Origin: Actinomycetota bacterium
Lineage (GTDB): Bacteria; Actinomycetota; Thermoleophilia; Gaiellales; Gaiellaceae
Length of the DNA stretch: 60,979 nt
NCBI GenBank assembly: GCA_005885245.1
Contig: VAWR01000008.1
Location: 1-60,979, forward strand
Direction of reading: 5' to 3'
Positions within the stretch are counted from its first letter, which is position 1. Every line of letters begins with the position of its first letter. Of this stretch, positions 8,792-18,293 are shown one piece after another. A program made the translations under genes and the position numbers. The notes beneath the pieces are model-generated. The model was not told where the DNA came from. It worked only from the letters and a program-made list of their open reading frames with translations, and ran no database searches.

Positions 8792-9301
8792 ATGGCGATC
8801 ACGAACCCCGACACGGCGGCCGCTCCAAAGATCCCGCAACTGCCCGAGGAACTGATCGCGTCGACCACGTTCCTGCTGAAGCGCCTGGGCTTTGCCGCCA
8901 AGGAGCGGACGATGAAAGCGTACGAGGGCACCGGCCTCCACCCTTACCATCACGCGATCTTGCTGGTGCTCGACGAGCGCTCGCGCGAGACGCAGGGATC
9001 GATCGCCGACGCACTGGGCTACGACCGCGGCCAGCTGGTCGGGCTCCTCGACGAGCTCGAAGAGCGCGGGCTGGTCGAGCGCCGTCGGGATCCCAACGAC
9101 CGCCGCCGTCACATCGTCCGCCTCACCGGTGAGGGAAAGCGGATGCTGCGTCGACTACGTGCGCTCGCGACGCAGATCGAGGACGAGTTCCTCTCGCCGC
9201 TCAGCGAGAAGGAACGCGTGAATCTGCACGCACTCTTGCTCCGCCTCGCGGAGAAGCACGAGCCGCGCTGCGCGCTCTCCTCTTCGCCCGTACGAACTTA
9301 G
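8792..9301 (+). CDS. MarR-family transcriptional regulator
   Basis: 169 residues from ATG 8792 (a TTG lies two codons earlier). Winged helix-turn-helix: ETQGSIADALGYDRGQLVGLLDELEERGLVERRRDPNDRR matches the MarR recognition helix and wing, with flanking helices for dimerisation. It is divergent from the DHA2 exporter, so it probably represses the pump and itself. Its stop codon lies inside the left arm of the 9295-9321 palindrome. Confidence 0.9.
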   Translation: MAITNPDTAAAPKIPQLPEELIASTTFLLKRLGFAAKERTMKAYEGTGLHPYHHAILLVLDERSRETQGSIADALGYDRGQLVGLLDELEERGLVERRRDPNDRRRHIVRLTGEGKRMLRRLRALATQIEDEFLSPLSEKERVNLHALLLRLAEKHEPRCALSSSPVRT

Positions 9302-9321
9302 TGGCTCTGAGCCACTAAGTT
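9295..9321. terminator. 27-bp palindrome carrying the stop codons of two convergent genes
   Basis: Arms AACTTAGTGGCTC and GAGCCACTAAGTT are perfectly complementary around a single T. TAG at 9299-9301 ends the MarR gene and the mirror-image TAG (CTA at 9315-9317) ends the EamA gene. The core GTGGCTC-W-GAGCCAC recurs at 26002 and 26071, also beside gene ends, so it is probably a bidirectional terminator-like repeat. Confidence 0.7.
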
Positions 9322-10211
9322 CCAGACTCCGGTACCGCCTGTGCAGCCCGTCGTCTACGCGCAACTACGCCGGAGGCGAGCGTGACGCCGACGAGGATGA
9401 GCGCAAGACCGCCCACCTTCGCTCCCGTCAACGGCTCGCCGAGAATCGTGGCGCCGTAGAAAAGCGCGAAGCCCGGGAGGAGGTAGTTGACGAGCATCGA
9501 CCGCGCCGAGCCGTGCTCGCCGATCAGCCGGTTCACGATCAGCTGCGCGATGCCGGTTCCGACGACTCCGAGCACCACGACCGAGGCCAGCGGCTTCCAC
9601 CCGACCGAGTCGGGCAAGTCCGCGAGCGCGAACGGAAGCATCGCGACGGCACCGCAGACGGCCGACGCAGCCGCGAGCTCGAGCCCTCCGACCACGAGAC
9701 TGCGCTGGATATAGAGGCTGGAGACGGCGTAGCACAGCGATGCCAGCACGACCGCGAGCGCTCCGGCGATGGCCCACCAGCCGCCGTTCGGATGCACCCC
9801 GGCGACGACACCGACACCTGCGAGCCCAACCATGAGGCCGAGCACGCGTAGTCCACTCGAGCGCTCGCTTGCTGCGAATCGGAGGGCCAGCAGCGCTACG
9901 AAGATCGGGACCGACGAATTCGCGACCGCGGCAACACCGGAGTCGACATGCGTCTCGCCCCAGGAGATCAGCAGGAACGGGAGGGCCATCCCGACCACGC
10001 CGACGAACGCTCCGGGAGCGAACGCGGGGCGTACTGCACGCAGGCCTCGCCGAACGGCGACGAACGAGACGAGGACCGCACCCGCGAGCAGCAGCCTCAA
10101 CTCGACCAGCGCCGCAGGCGAGAAGTCCCGAATCCCGACCTTGATGAACATGTACGACGAGCCCCAGATCGCCGACAGCAGTAGGAGCGGCAGCAGGTAA
10201 GAGCGCTTCAC
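9315..10211 (-). CDS. EamA/DMT-superfamily transporter
   Basis: 298 residues with ten membrane helices in two EamA halves (LLLLSAIWGSSYMFIKVGI at the start; YLLPGFALFYGATILGEPL in the second half). GTG at 10211 is preferred because the upstream extension is charged and overlaps the preceding gene. Exports small metabolites; substrate unknown. It lies 4 bases after the nucleoside-transferase-like gene, suggesting cotranscription. Confidence 0.85.
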   Translation of the reverse strand: MKRSYLLPLLLLSAIWGSSYMFIKVGIRDFSPAALVELRLLLAGAVLVSFVAVRRGLRAVRPAFAPGAFVGVVGMALPFLLISWGETHVDSGVAAVANSSVPIFVALLALRFAASERSSGLRVLGLMVGLAGVGVVAGVHPNGGWWAIAGALAVVLASLCYAVSSLYIQRSLVVGGLELAAASAVCGAVAMLPFALADLPDSVGWKPLASVVVLGVVGTGIAQLIVNRLIGEHGSARSMLVNYLLPGFALFYGATILGEPLTGAKVGGLALILVGVTLASGVVARRRRAAQAVPESGT

Positions 10212-10215
10212 GGCA

Positions 10216-10605
10216 TCAGCCCGGGACGCGGCTGAGCGTCTCGACCAGTGCTCCGACGGCATCCTCGAGGTCAGCGCGGATCTCGGCGGAGACGTAGGCC
10301 GCCCAGGGATGACACGGGCTGCCGCCGGTGTAGGCGATCACCGGTTTACCGAGCGAATGCGCGTACCAGGCTTCCATCGCCGTTCCCTCGTCAGGCGCGG
10401 TGAAGGCGGCCAGCATCGCCTCGCAGCCGCGAATGTCTTCGAGATCTCCTTCGACGATCTCGGCCTCGTGGCCCGTCGTGTTGCCGCGGAAGTCGCGGCG
10501 CATCGGATCGACCGGCTCGATGCCCGCCCCGCGGAGAAGCAGCGCCGCTCGACGGCGGTACTCCTCTGCGAAAGGCGGTCCCGCGAGGTAAACCCGATCA
10601 GCCAT
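10216..10605 (-). CDS. nucleoside 2-deoxyribosyltransferase-like protein
   Basis: 129 residues from the internal ATG at 10605 (MADRVYLAGPPF). VYLAGPPF, then MLAAFTAPDEGTAMEAWYAHSLGKPVIAY match the nucleoside 2-deoxyribosyltransferase fold, with the usual catalytic Glu in DEGTAMEAWYA. Such enzymes exchange bases on deoxynucleosides or hydrolyse the glycosidic bond. Divergent from queF with only 20 bp between starts. Confidence 0.75.
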   Translation of the reverse strand: MADRVYLAGPPFAEEYRRRAALLLRGAGIEPVDPMRRDFRGNTTGHEAEIVEGDLEDIRGCEAMLAAFTAPDEGTAMEAWYAHSLGKPVIAYTGGSPCHPWAAYVSAEIRADLEDAVGALVETLSRVPG

Positions 10606-10625
10606 GACGCGCGTACAGTACGGCG

Positions 10626-11009
10626 ATGGACGCCGGTACGCGTTCGACAGAGTTCGTGGCACTGGGTCACGCCGGCTCCGAGCATTACGCGGGGCTGGAG
10701 ACATTCCCCAATCCGGGCGTATCGCTAGTCGAGCTGGTCAGCGACGAGCTCGTTGCCGTCTGTCCGATCACCGGCCAGCCCGATCTCTATGTTGCCTCGA
10801 TCGAATACAGCCCGACCGATCGGTGTCTCGAATCGAAGTCGTTGAAGCTGTACCTGAACGGGTTTCGTGACCAGGGACACTTCTGCGAGGCGCTTGCAGT
10901 GAAGATACGCGACGACGTCGCCGGGGCACTCGGGCTCGCGGCGAACGAGGTGACCGTGACACTCGAGCAGAAGGCGCGCGGGGGCATCACGATCACCGCA
11001 ACCGCTTAG
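10626..11009 (+). CDS. queF: NADPH-dependent 7-cyano-7-deazaguanine reductase
   Basis: 127 residues, the short (unimodular) T-fold QueF. The nucleophilic Cys is in VCPITGQPDLY, followed by the substrate-binding ESKSLKLY and NGFRDQGHFCEA. It reduces preQ0 to preQ1 in queuosine synthesis. No queC/queD/queE genes are in this window, so the pathway is either encoded elsewhere or fed by salvaged precursor. Confidence 0.93.
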   Translation: MDAGTRSTEFVALGHAGSEHYAGLETFPNPGVSLVELVSDELVAVCPITGQPDLYVASIEYSPTDRCLESKSLKLYLNGFRDQGHFCEALAVKIRDDVAGALGLAANEVTVTLEQKARGGITITATA

Positions 11010-11315
11010 CACTACACCAACTCGGGGCGGCTGTTCAACGCTACGAACTTAGCGGGTGATGTCGACGATCCTCGAGTTCGGGAACACAGACGTGTGGAAC
11101 CTGGCCGCCTCTTCTCCCTCGGTGTCGGGGCCTCCCGCGCGACCGATGAGTTCTTGCGGTCGGCGCGGTCATAGGTGCCGACGGTCGCAGAATGGCGACT
11201 CCCGCGAAAGGAGAAGAGCAGATGACCAGTGCAACGGCGACAGGCGTGGCAACGCCCCCTCCCGCCGCAGATGGGAGTCTGAGCTAGATCGTCGATACCA
11301 GAAGGAGGTTCGAAG
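11010..11315. other. 306-bp gap without a recognisable gene
   Basis: Open frames here show no family resemblance. The only notable item is a 21-codon ORF with a good ribosome-binding site at 11222-11287. GAAGGAGG just before 11316 is the ribosome-binding site of the next gene. Confidence 0.5.
11222..11287 (+). CDS. possible 21-residue leader peptide or gene-start remnant
   Basis: ATG at 11222 preceded by AAAGGAGAAG and ending in TAG at 11285. The predicted peptide is Thr/Ala/Pro-rich (MTSATATGVATPPP). It may be a leader ORF for the reductase gene 28 bp downstream or the surviving 5' end of a lost gene. No homology can be claimed. Confidence 0.25.
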   Translation: MTSATATGVATPPPAADGSLS

Positions 11316-11900
11316 ATGGGCAAGATCGTCGTAACGGAGTTCGTGTCCCTGGACGGCGTGATCGAGGACCCGGGCGGAGCCGAGGACTTCAAGTACGGAG
11401 GCTGGAGCTTCGAAATCAGCCGCGGAGACGAGGGCGACAAGTTCAAGCTCGACGAAGCCTTCGCGTCCGAAGCCCTGCTCCTGGGGCGGGTGACTTACGA
11501 AGGCTTTGCCGCGGCTTGGCCGTCGAGGGAGGGCGACTTCGCCGACAAGTTCAACACGATGCCGAAGTACGTGGTCTCGTCGACGCTGGTGGAGCCCGAG
11601 TGGAACAACTCAATCGTGTTGAACGGCGATCTTGTGGCTGAGGTTGCGAAGTTGAAACAGCAGCACGATGGGGACATCGTCGTCCACGGCAGTGCGCGTC
11701 TCGTACAGTCGCTGATCGAGCACGACCTGGTCGACGAGCTCCGGCTGATGGTCTACCCGGTCGTTCTCGGCAGTGGCAGGCGGCTCTTCGGCGAGACGAG
11801 CGACAAGAAGACGCTACGGCTCGCAGGCTCGAAGGTGGTCGGCGACGGAGTGACCATCCTCACGTACGTGCCGGCGAGCGAGGCAGCCAGTCAGCGATGA
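11316..11900 (+). CDS. dihydrofolate reductase-like (RibD C-terminal) protein
   Basis: 194 residues. MGKIVVTEFVSLDGVIEDPGG is the typical start of RibD-C/DHFR-like reductases, followed by LLGRVTYEGFAAAWPS, KYVVSSTL and GDIVVHGSARLVQSLIEHDLVDELRLMVYPVVLGSGRRLF, the NADPH-binding and C-terminal blocks. It reduces an unknown pterin- or flavin-like substrate. Convergent and 10-bp overlapping with the permease gene. Confidence 0.88.
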   Translation: MGKIVVTEFVSLDGVIEDPGGAEDFKYGGWSFEISRGDEGDKFKLDEAFASEALLLGRVTYEGFAAAWPSREGDFADKFNTMPKYVVSSTLVEPEWNNSIVLNGDLVAEVAKLKQQHDGDIVVHGSARLVQSLIEHDLVDELRLMVYPVVLGSGRRLFGETSDKKTLRLAGSKVVGDGVTILTYVPASEAASQR

Positions 11901-13093
11901 GCGTGAGCACCGTGCGCATGGTGTGCATGGTGCTGTTCGCCCAGAGGCTCGTTCATGGTCCGCAACATCGCCCACCCGCCGCCTCGCCGGAAGTAGCGCC
12001 AGACGAGGGCGGCCGCGAGCAGCAGGAAGAGGATGTTGAGGAACGTCGTGTAGTTCCACGAAACCGAGGCCGTGTCGACCTTGGCGTTGCGGGCGTGACG
12101 CTCGATGCCCAAACCCTGGAACAGAAACTCGACTGCGAGTCCGGCCGCGACCATCGTCGCGTAGAACGTGCCGAGCAGGAAGCCGGCCATCCTCCAGCCG
12201 TAGTAGCGGCGATAGATGTGCAGGATCGGCAAGATGATCAGGTCGGCGAAGATGAAGCTCAGCACGCCGCCAAAGCTGATGCCGCCGTTCCAGAGCACCG
12301 CGGCGAGCGGCACATTGCCGATCGAACAGACGAAGCTGAGGATCGCCACCGCGGGGCCGACGAGCGGTCCCCAGACCTTCGCGAGCGTGTGGTGGTGCTC
12401 GAAGAAGAAGCCCTGCCAGAAGGAGTCCGGGACCCAGGCGGCGAGCATGCCGGCGATCAGCAGCCCGCCGAAGACGTCTCGCGCGACCGCCGCCCAGTCC
12501 ATCACGAAGTTGTTGGCCGTGGCCGTGAAGCCGTCGGGAGAGCTCAGCCGTTGCCAGATCGAGCCATTGCTCTCGACGGACATCTCCATCTCGGCGTGGC
12601 CCTCCATCGAGCCCCGGCGACCCTTCTCCGCCTCCTTGCGCGCCTCCTCGACCAGGCGCTGCGTGAGGAAGAGCCGGAAGAGGACCGCGAGGAGGACGAT
12701 CATCAGGAGGCCGCCGGCGAACTCTCCGACCACGAATTGCCAGCCGAGCAAGAGCGCAATGATGATCCCGAGCTCGATCACCAGGTTGGTCGACGCGATC
12801 TCGAACGCCATCGCGGCCGTGAAGTTCGCACCCTTGCGAAAGAGCGAGCGCGCCAACGCGACCGAGGCGTAGGAGCACGAGGACGAAGCGGCGCCGAGGC
12901 CGCTGGCGACCGCGAGCGATTTCGGCGAATCGTCCGGCAGCAAGCGGCGCAGCTCGCGCTTGGAGACGACAGCCTGGATCATGCCCGAGAGGGCGAATCC
13001 GAGGATCAGTGCCCAGAGCACCTCCCAGGTCATCCCGAGGGCGAAGCTGAGCGCCAGCCACAACTCGTGCCCGACGGCAACCGCGACGATCAT
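11891..13093 (-). CDS. YraQ/DUF318-type permease with His-rich tail
   Basis: 400 residues, 8-10 membrane helices. GLGAASSSCSYASVALARSLF with CSY in helix 2 and LSFVCSIGNVPLAAVLWNGG are the duplicated Cys/Ser blocks of the DUF318 (ArsP/SO_0444-like) permeases that export arsenicals or metals. The C-terminus is His-rich (HHAHHAHGAHAHR), suggesting metal binding. The CsoR gene ends 5 bp upstream, so copper or another soft metal is the likely signal and cargo. Confidence 0.85.
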   Translation of the reverse strand: MIVAVAVGHELWLALSFALGMTWEVLWALILGFALSGMIQAVVSKRELRRLLPDDSPKSLAVASGLGAASSSCSYASVALARSLFRKGANFTAAMAFEIASTNLVIELGIIIALLLGWQFVVGEFAGGLLMIVLLAVLFRLFLTQRLVEEARKEAEKGRRGSMEGHAEMEMSVESNGSIWQRLSSPDGFTATANNFVMDWAAVARDVFGGLLIAGMLAAWVPDSFWQGFFFEHHHTLAKVWGPLVGPAVAILSFVCSIGNVPLAAVLWNGGISFGGVLSFIFADLIILPILHIYRRYYGWRMAGFLLGTFYATMVAAGLAVEFLFQGLGIERHARNAKVDTASVSWNYTTFLNILFLLLAAALVWRYFRRGGGWAMLRTMNEPLGEQHHAHHAHGAHAHR

Positions 13094-13098
13094 CTCGT

Positions 13099-13386
13099 CT
13101 AGCGCGTCTTCGCGAACCGTCGCACGGCGGCGAGCAGCTCGGCGGTTTTCGTCGTCGCCTCTTTCCTGTTACCGGAGGCGATGGCCTCCGCAACGCAATG
13201 GTTCACGTGATTGTCGAGGATCTCGAACGCAAAGCTCTCGAGCGCCGTCGACACCGCGCCGATCTGCGTGAGGATGTCGATGCAGTACCGATCGTCCTCG
13301 AGCATGCGCTCGATCCCTCGCACCTGGCCCTCGATCCGGTGCAGTCGCTTGACCAGAGCGTCCTTGTTCTCGGAGTACCCGTACAT
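13099..13386 (-). CDS. csoR: CsoR-family metal-sensing repressor
   Basis: 95 residues, all-helical DUF156 family. The Cu(I) ligand set Cys-His-Cys is visible: RYCIDILTQ, then ILDNHVNHCV. LVKRLHRIEGQVRGIERML is the DNA-contacting first helix. It is the first gene of a two-gene unit with the His-tailed permease and is preceded by a CsoR-type operator. Copper is the best guess for the ligand; RcnR/InrS-like nickel sensing cannot be excluded. Confidence 0.9.
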   Translation of the reverse strand: MYGYSENKDALVKRLHRIEGQVRGIERMLEDDRYCIDILTQIGAVSTALESFAFEILDNHVNHCVAEAIASGNRKEATTKTAELLAAVRRFAKTR

Positions 13387-13397
13387 CCGGGAGGACT

Positions 13398-13414
13398 ATA
13401 CCCGTAGGGGGTAT
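13398..13414. promoter_or_regulatory. CsoR operator
   Basis: ATACCCGTAGGGGGTAT is a near-perfect palindrome of the ATACCCC-N3-GGGGTAT type recognised by CsoR proteins. It starts 12 bp upstream of the csoR start, where binding would block transcription of csoR and the permease. Confidence 0.8.
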
Positions 13415-13516
13415 CACCTGCTTGATCCAACTTGCCGGCTGCTCGCCGCCAAGTGCTCGCGGACGGAGACGTCGCCTTTCCGAGCTGGAAGCGCTGATCT
13501 TGTGCGGCGACCTGCG

Positions 13517-15067
<1,551 letters not shown>

Positions 15068-15122
15068 CGGTCACACCGCGTGGGATACCGGATGAGTTTC
15101 CCGACCGCCTAAGTGGATTGGG

Positions 15123-15962
15123 TCAGAGCGTCAGACCGAGTGAGGCTAGCGTGCTGAAGATGAAGCTCTGGGCCTCTGCCGTGTCGAGGCGGAAGTCGTA
15201 GCCGACACCGCTGCAGTTTCCGTTCGTCCCGAAGGAGGTCTCAGCGATCAGCGTGCGGGTTCCGCCCAGGAAGATCGGTCCGCCAGAGTCGCCGAAGCAC
15301 TGGCCACCCTTGCCCTTTGACACGTTGCCGGAGATCTTCACGAACTCGTCCAGCTTGCCCTTGCCAACGCTGAGGAGATTCGAGGTCGCGCCGAAGCGCG
15401 TGAAGAAGGCGTCCGGTTGCTTCTTGCAGTTTGGATCGCAGGGGTCGGGCTTGCCGAAGTGCTGCACACCGTAGCCCGAGATGTCGAGCTTCGTACCCGT
15501 CGCCAGGCTCGCATCGAGTCCGATCGCGGGCAGGTTGGCATGCCCCAGGCTCGGCAGCGACACGTCCAGCACGATGATCGCGACGTCGTGCGTATCGAAA
15601 CCCGGGAGCCCGCCGCCGTTCACCCCGAAACCGAACCCGGGATCGAAGTAGTACGTGCCGAGGTATTGAGTGGGCGCAGGTTGGGTCAACAACCCCTGCT
15701 GATCAAAGGTCACCGCCACGCGCGGATGGCCGTGGCCGTCCGTGCCGAAGATTGAGGTCGTGTCAGAAAAGCAGTGCGCCGCCGTGACCAAGACTCGCGG
15801 ACCGATGAGCGTGCCTGAGCAAACGAAGACGCCGTTGTGCTCGAGCCCGACGTAGGTATGCGTTGTATCGGGCGTTCCACCGATGATCGCAGCCGCCGAA
15901 CCGGCGAACACCATCAGCGAAACGGCGCAGACGAGCGCAAGCAAGATCAAGCGTAAACGCAT
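15123..15962 (-). CDS. secreted trypsin-like serine protease
   Basis: 279 residues from ATG 15962. Signal peptide MRLRLILLALVCAVSLMVFAGSAAA, then the mature chain opening IIGGTPDTTHTYVG as in S1 proteases. Catalytic triad: His in VLVTAAHCFS, Asp in HDVAIIVLDVS, Ser in CFGDSGGPIF. Four or more cysteines suggest disulfides. The short pro-segment implies activation on signal cleavage. Confidence 0.92.
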   Translation of the reverse strand: MRLRLILLALVCAVSLMVFAGSAAAIIGGTPDTTHTYVGLEHNGVFVCSGTLIGPRVLVTAAHCFSDTTSIFGTDGHGHPRVAVTFDQQGLLTQPAPTQYLGTYYFDPGFGFGVNGGGLPGFDTHDVAIIVLDVSLPSLGHANLPAIGLDASLATGTKLDISGYGVQHFGKPDPCDPNCKKQPDAFFTRFGATSNLLSVGKGKLDEFVKISGNVSKGKGGQCFGDSGGPIFLGGTRTLIAETSFGTNGNCSGVGYDFRLDTAEAQSFIFSTLASLGLTL

Positions 15963-16087
15963 GAATCGACAACCCCCTTGTGGCATATTCGGCCCTCTAT
16001 TCAACGCCATGCTGCCACAGAAAGGTGGGATCGGCAAACCCTCCGAAGATGCGCCTGGACAAGAAGCACCTGACATGAGTCACTCCA

Positions 16088-16714
16088 TTGAGATCGATTG
16101 GACATTCGCCCGAACTGAGAGAGACGAAGGGAGCAGAGACGGTCGAAGAAGCGCGCCTCGAAGCCGCGGACTCGGGTTTGACGCCCGCCAGCGAAGGCTG
16201 GTTCGTCGTCAGCGTCCGCGAGGCTGCCTGGCTGGCGAACGAGGCGTTCGGAGGCCGCTGCGTCTTCGAAGCCGACGTCCCCGTCGTGCGCAACCGCCCT
16301 GAGCTCCGGGCCCTGAGGTTTGCCGATTTGGGCGTCACACTCGCGGTGCTCGAGCCGGGCAAGCCGAGCGGGCTCTACCACGCCGAGTCGAATCAGGAGA
16401 ACTTCCTCGTCCTCGCGGGCGAGTGCGTGCTGCTGGTCGAGGGCGAGGAACGCCGCCTGCGAGCCCGGGACTTCGTGCACTGCCCGCCTGGTACCGAACA
16501 CGTCTTCGTGGGAGCCGGAACGGGACCGTGCGTCATCTTCATGACCGGCGCGCGCGCACCGAACAAGACCATGGTCTATCCCGACTCGGAGCTCGCGCGA
16601 AGCCATGGCGCGGGCGTCGACGCCGAAACGAGCTCGGCTGCCGAGGCGTACGGGCCGTTCCCGCACTGGTCGCCGGGACGGCCGGCCGACTGGAGCCGAC
16701 TTCCCTGGGCATAA
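16088..16714 (+). CDS. cupin-domain protein
   Basis: Up to 208 residues. The cupin barrel spans about 75-155 with GKPSGLYHAESNQENFLVLAGECVLLVEGEERRLRARDFVHCPPGTEHVF, i.e. the two metal-binding His/Glu motifs. The protein family normally begins near VEEARLE, yet no ATG/GTG/TTG lies there; the TTG at 16088 is the nearest in-frame start. Function unknown; probably a small metal enzyme or sensor. Confidence 0.75.
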   Translation: MRSIGHSPELRETKGAETVEEARLEAADSGLTPASEGWFVVSVREAAWLANEAFGGRCVFEADVPVVRNRPELRALRFADLGVTLAVLEPGKPSGLYHAESNQENFLVLAGECVLLVEGEERRLRARDFVHCPPGTEHVFVGAGTGPCVIFMTGARAPNKTMVYPDSELARSHGAGVDAETSSAAEAYGPFPHWSPGRPADWSRLPWA

Positions 16715-16726
16715 CCACTGCCGACC

Positions 16727-17263
16727 CTAGTCATCGGCGAGCGCGAGTAGATTCGTGACGGTGGTCCAGTTCCGTGCGGTTGCGGTCACTCCCAAGCCGC
16801 GTCCTGCCAGCAGCGTCCACAACCGCGAGCGAGCGATGCCCTCGGGGTGCCAGGCGTAGAGCTCTCGACCCGCCACGACCAACCGCTCTGAGGGCGCGAC
16901 GGCGGCCTCGAGCTCGCGAACGACCTCGGCCTCGAGCGTTCCCGTCATGAACGTGACCTGATAGCGCTTCGGATTCACCGCCACCTTGCCCAGCGGATTC
17001 CGCTGCACGACCTTCGCGAGCTGCGCGCGCGTCCGCACCACGATCGGGATGTCAAGCCCGAAATGGCCGGCGATCTGTCGCTCGCATGCGCGCGCCACCT
17101 GTTCGGGCGAGCCGTTCCCCGAGAGGACGACGTTGCCACTCTGCAGGTAGGTCCGCACGTCTTCGAATCCCGCGCTGGTGAGCAGGTCGCGAAGCTGCGG
17201 CATCCCGATCCGGTTGCGAGCGCCGAGGTTGATGCCGCGGAGGAGCACGATCTGTCTGGCCAC
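16727..17263 (-). CDS. DUF1697 protein
   Basis: 178 residues, GTG start. IVLLRGINLGARNRIGMPQLRDLLTSAGFEDVRTYLQSGNVVLSG is the signature DUF1697 N-terminal block, and WTTVTNLL near the C-terminus completes it. Soluble protein of unknown function, common and usually monocistronic in Actinobacteria. Confidence 0.92.
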   Translation of the reverse strand: MARQIVLLRGINLGARNRIGMPQLRDLLTSAGFEDVRTYLQSGNVVLSGNGSPEQVARACERQIAGHFGLDIPIVVRTRAQLAKVVQRNPLGKVAVNPKRYQVTFMTGTLEAEVVRELEAAVAPSERLVVAGRELYAWHPEGIARSRLWTLLAGRGLGVTATARNWTTVTNLLALADD

Positions 17264-17322
17264 GACGGGCAGATTACGAGAGCCTCGTGCGTTCGGCCGG
17301 CGCCTGCTGGCATGCTGAACGG

Positions 17323-18222
17323 ATGGACGGGCAGCTGGCCATTCGCCTGCGGGGCGTCATCAAGCGGTATGGACCGATCACCGCCGTGAACGGCCTCGAC
17401 CTCGACGTCCCTCAGGGCACGTGCGTCGGCCTGCTCGGCCCGAACGGGGCGGGCAAGTCGACGACGATGCGCCTGCTGACGGCCCAGGCGATCGCGGATG
17501 AAGGCGAGCTCGAGGTGCTCGGCTTTCGCTTACCGGCGGAATCGAAGCAGGCCCGAGCTCGGTGCGGCGTCACTCCCCAGCTCGACAACCTCGACGTCAC
17601 ACTCACGGTCGAGCAGAACCTGCGCGTCTTTGCGCACCTCTACCGGATCGCGCGCGCCGACCGGCAGGCCGCAATCGAGCGTGCATTGCAGATCGCCAAC
17701 CTCGTCGAGCGGCGCGACTCGCGAGTCGACAAGCTCTCAGGCGGCATGCGCCGGCGCCTGCTGATCGCCCGCGCCCTCGTGCACCGGCCGCAACTCCTCC
17801 TCCTCGACGAGCCGACGGTCGGTCTCGATCCGCAGGTCCGGCAGGAGCTCTGGGCGCTCATCGACGCGCTACGCGCCGAGGGTACGACGATCCTGATGTC
17901 GACCCACTACATCGAGGAGGCGCAGCGTCTCGCCGACACCGTGCTGATCATGTCTCACGGAAGCGCCGTCGCAGCGGGCTCACCGTCCGACCTCGTGGCC
18001 GAGCACGCCGGCCGCGAGGCGATCGAGGTGTACGGGGCTCCGGCCGCGCTAGCCGAGGCCGAGGCCGCCGCGCAAGCAGTGGGCCTGCGCACACGCCGCA
18101 CGGGGACGAGCATCTCCGTGCTCGGAGTCGAGGGAGCCGATGGACGCGCGCCTGAGGGAGAGCGACGGCCGACCAACCTCGAGGACGTGTTCGTTCTGCT
18201 GACCGGCGAGGAGATCTCCTGA
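17323..18222 (+). CDS. ABC-2 type exporter ATP-binding subunit
   Basis: 299 residues from ATG 17323. Walker A GPNGAGKSTTMRLL, signature LSGGMRRRLLIARALVHRP, Walker B LLLLDEPTVGLD and the H-loop MSTHYIEEA are intact, with the DrrA/NodI-type C-terminal tail. Pairs with the permease that follows. Drug, polyketide or oligosaccharide export is plausible; the cargo is unknown. Confidence 0.93.
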   Translation: MDGQLAIRLRGVIKRYGPITAVNGLDLDVPQGTCVGLLGPNGAGKSTTMRLLTAQAIADEGELEVLGFRLPAESKQARARCGVTPQLDNLDVTLTVEQNLRVFAHLYRIARADRQAAIERALQIANLVERRDSRVDKLSGGMRRRLLIARALVHRPQLLLLDEPTVGLDPQVRQELWALIDALRAEGTTILMSTHYIEEAQRLADTVLIMSHGSAVAAGSPSDLVAEHAGREAIEVYGAPAALAEAEAAAQAVGLRTRRTGTSISVLGVEGADGRAPEGERRPTNLEDVFVLLTGEEIS

Positions 18223-18293
18223 CGGCGGCGGCGACCACGCAGCGCACGCCGCGGCTCGGACGTCTCGAACGGCCGGCGCTGACGGGGGTACTC

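Noticed and set aside
11897-13102. Long plus-strand ORFs opposite the permease, and similar ones opposite dinB, aceB, shc and the DHA2 genes
   Set aside because: Arg/Glu/Asp-rich low-complexity translations are typical antisense shadows of high-GC genes; none shows family motifs.
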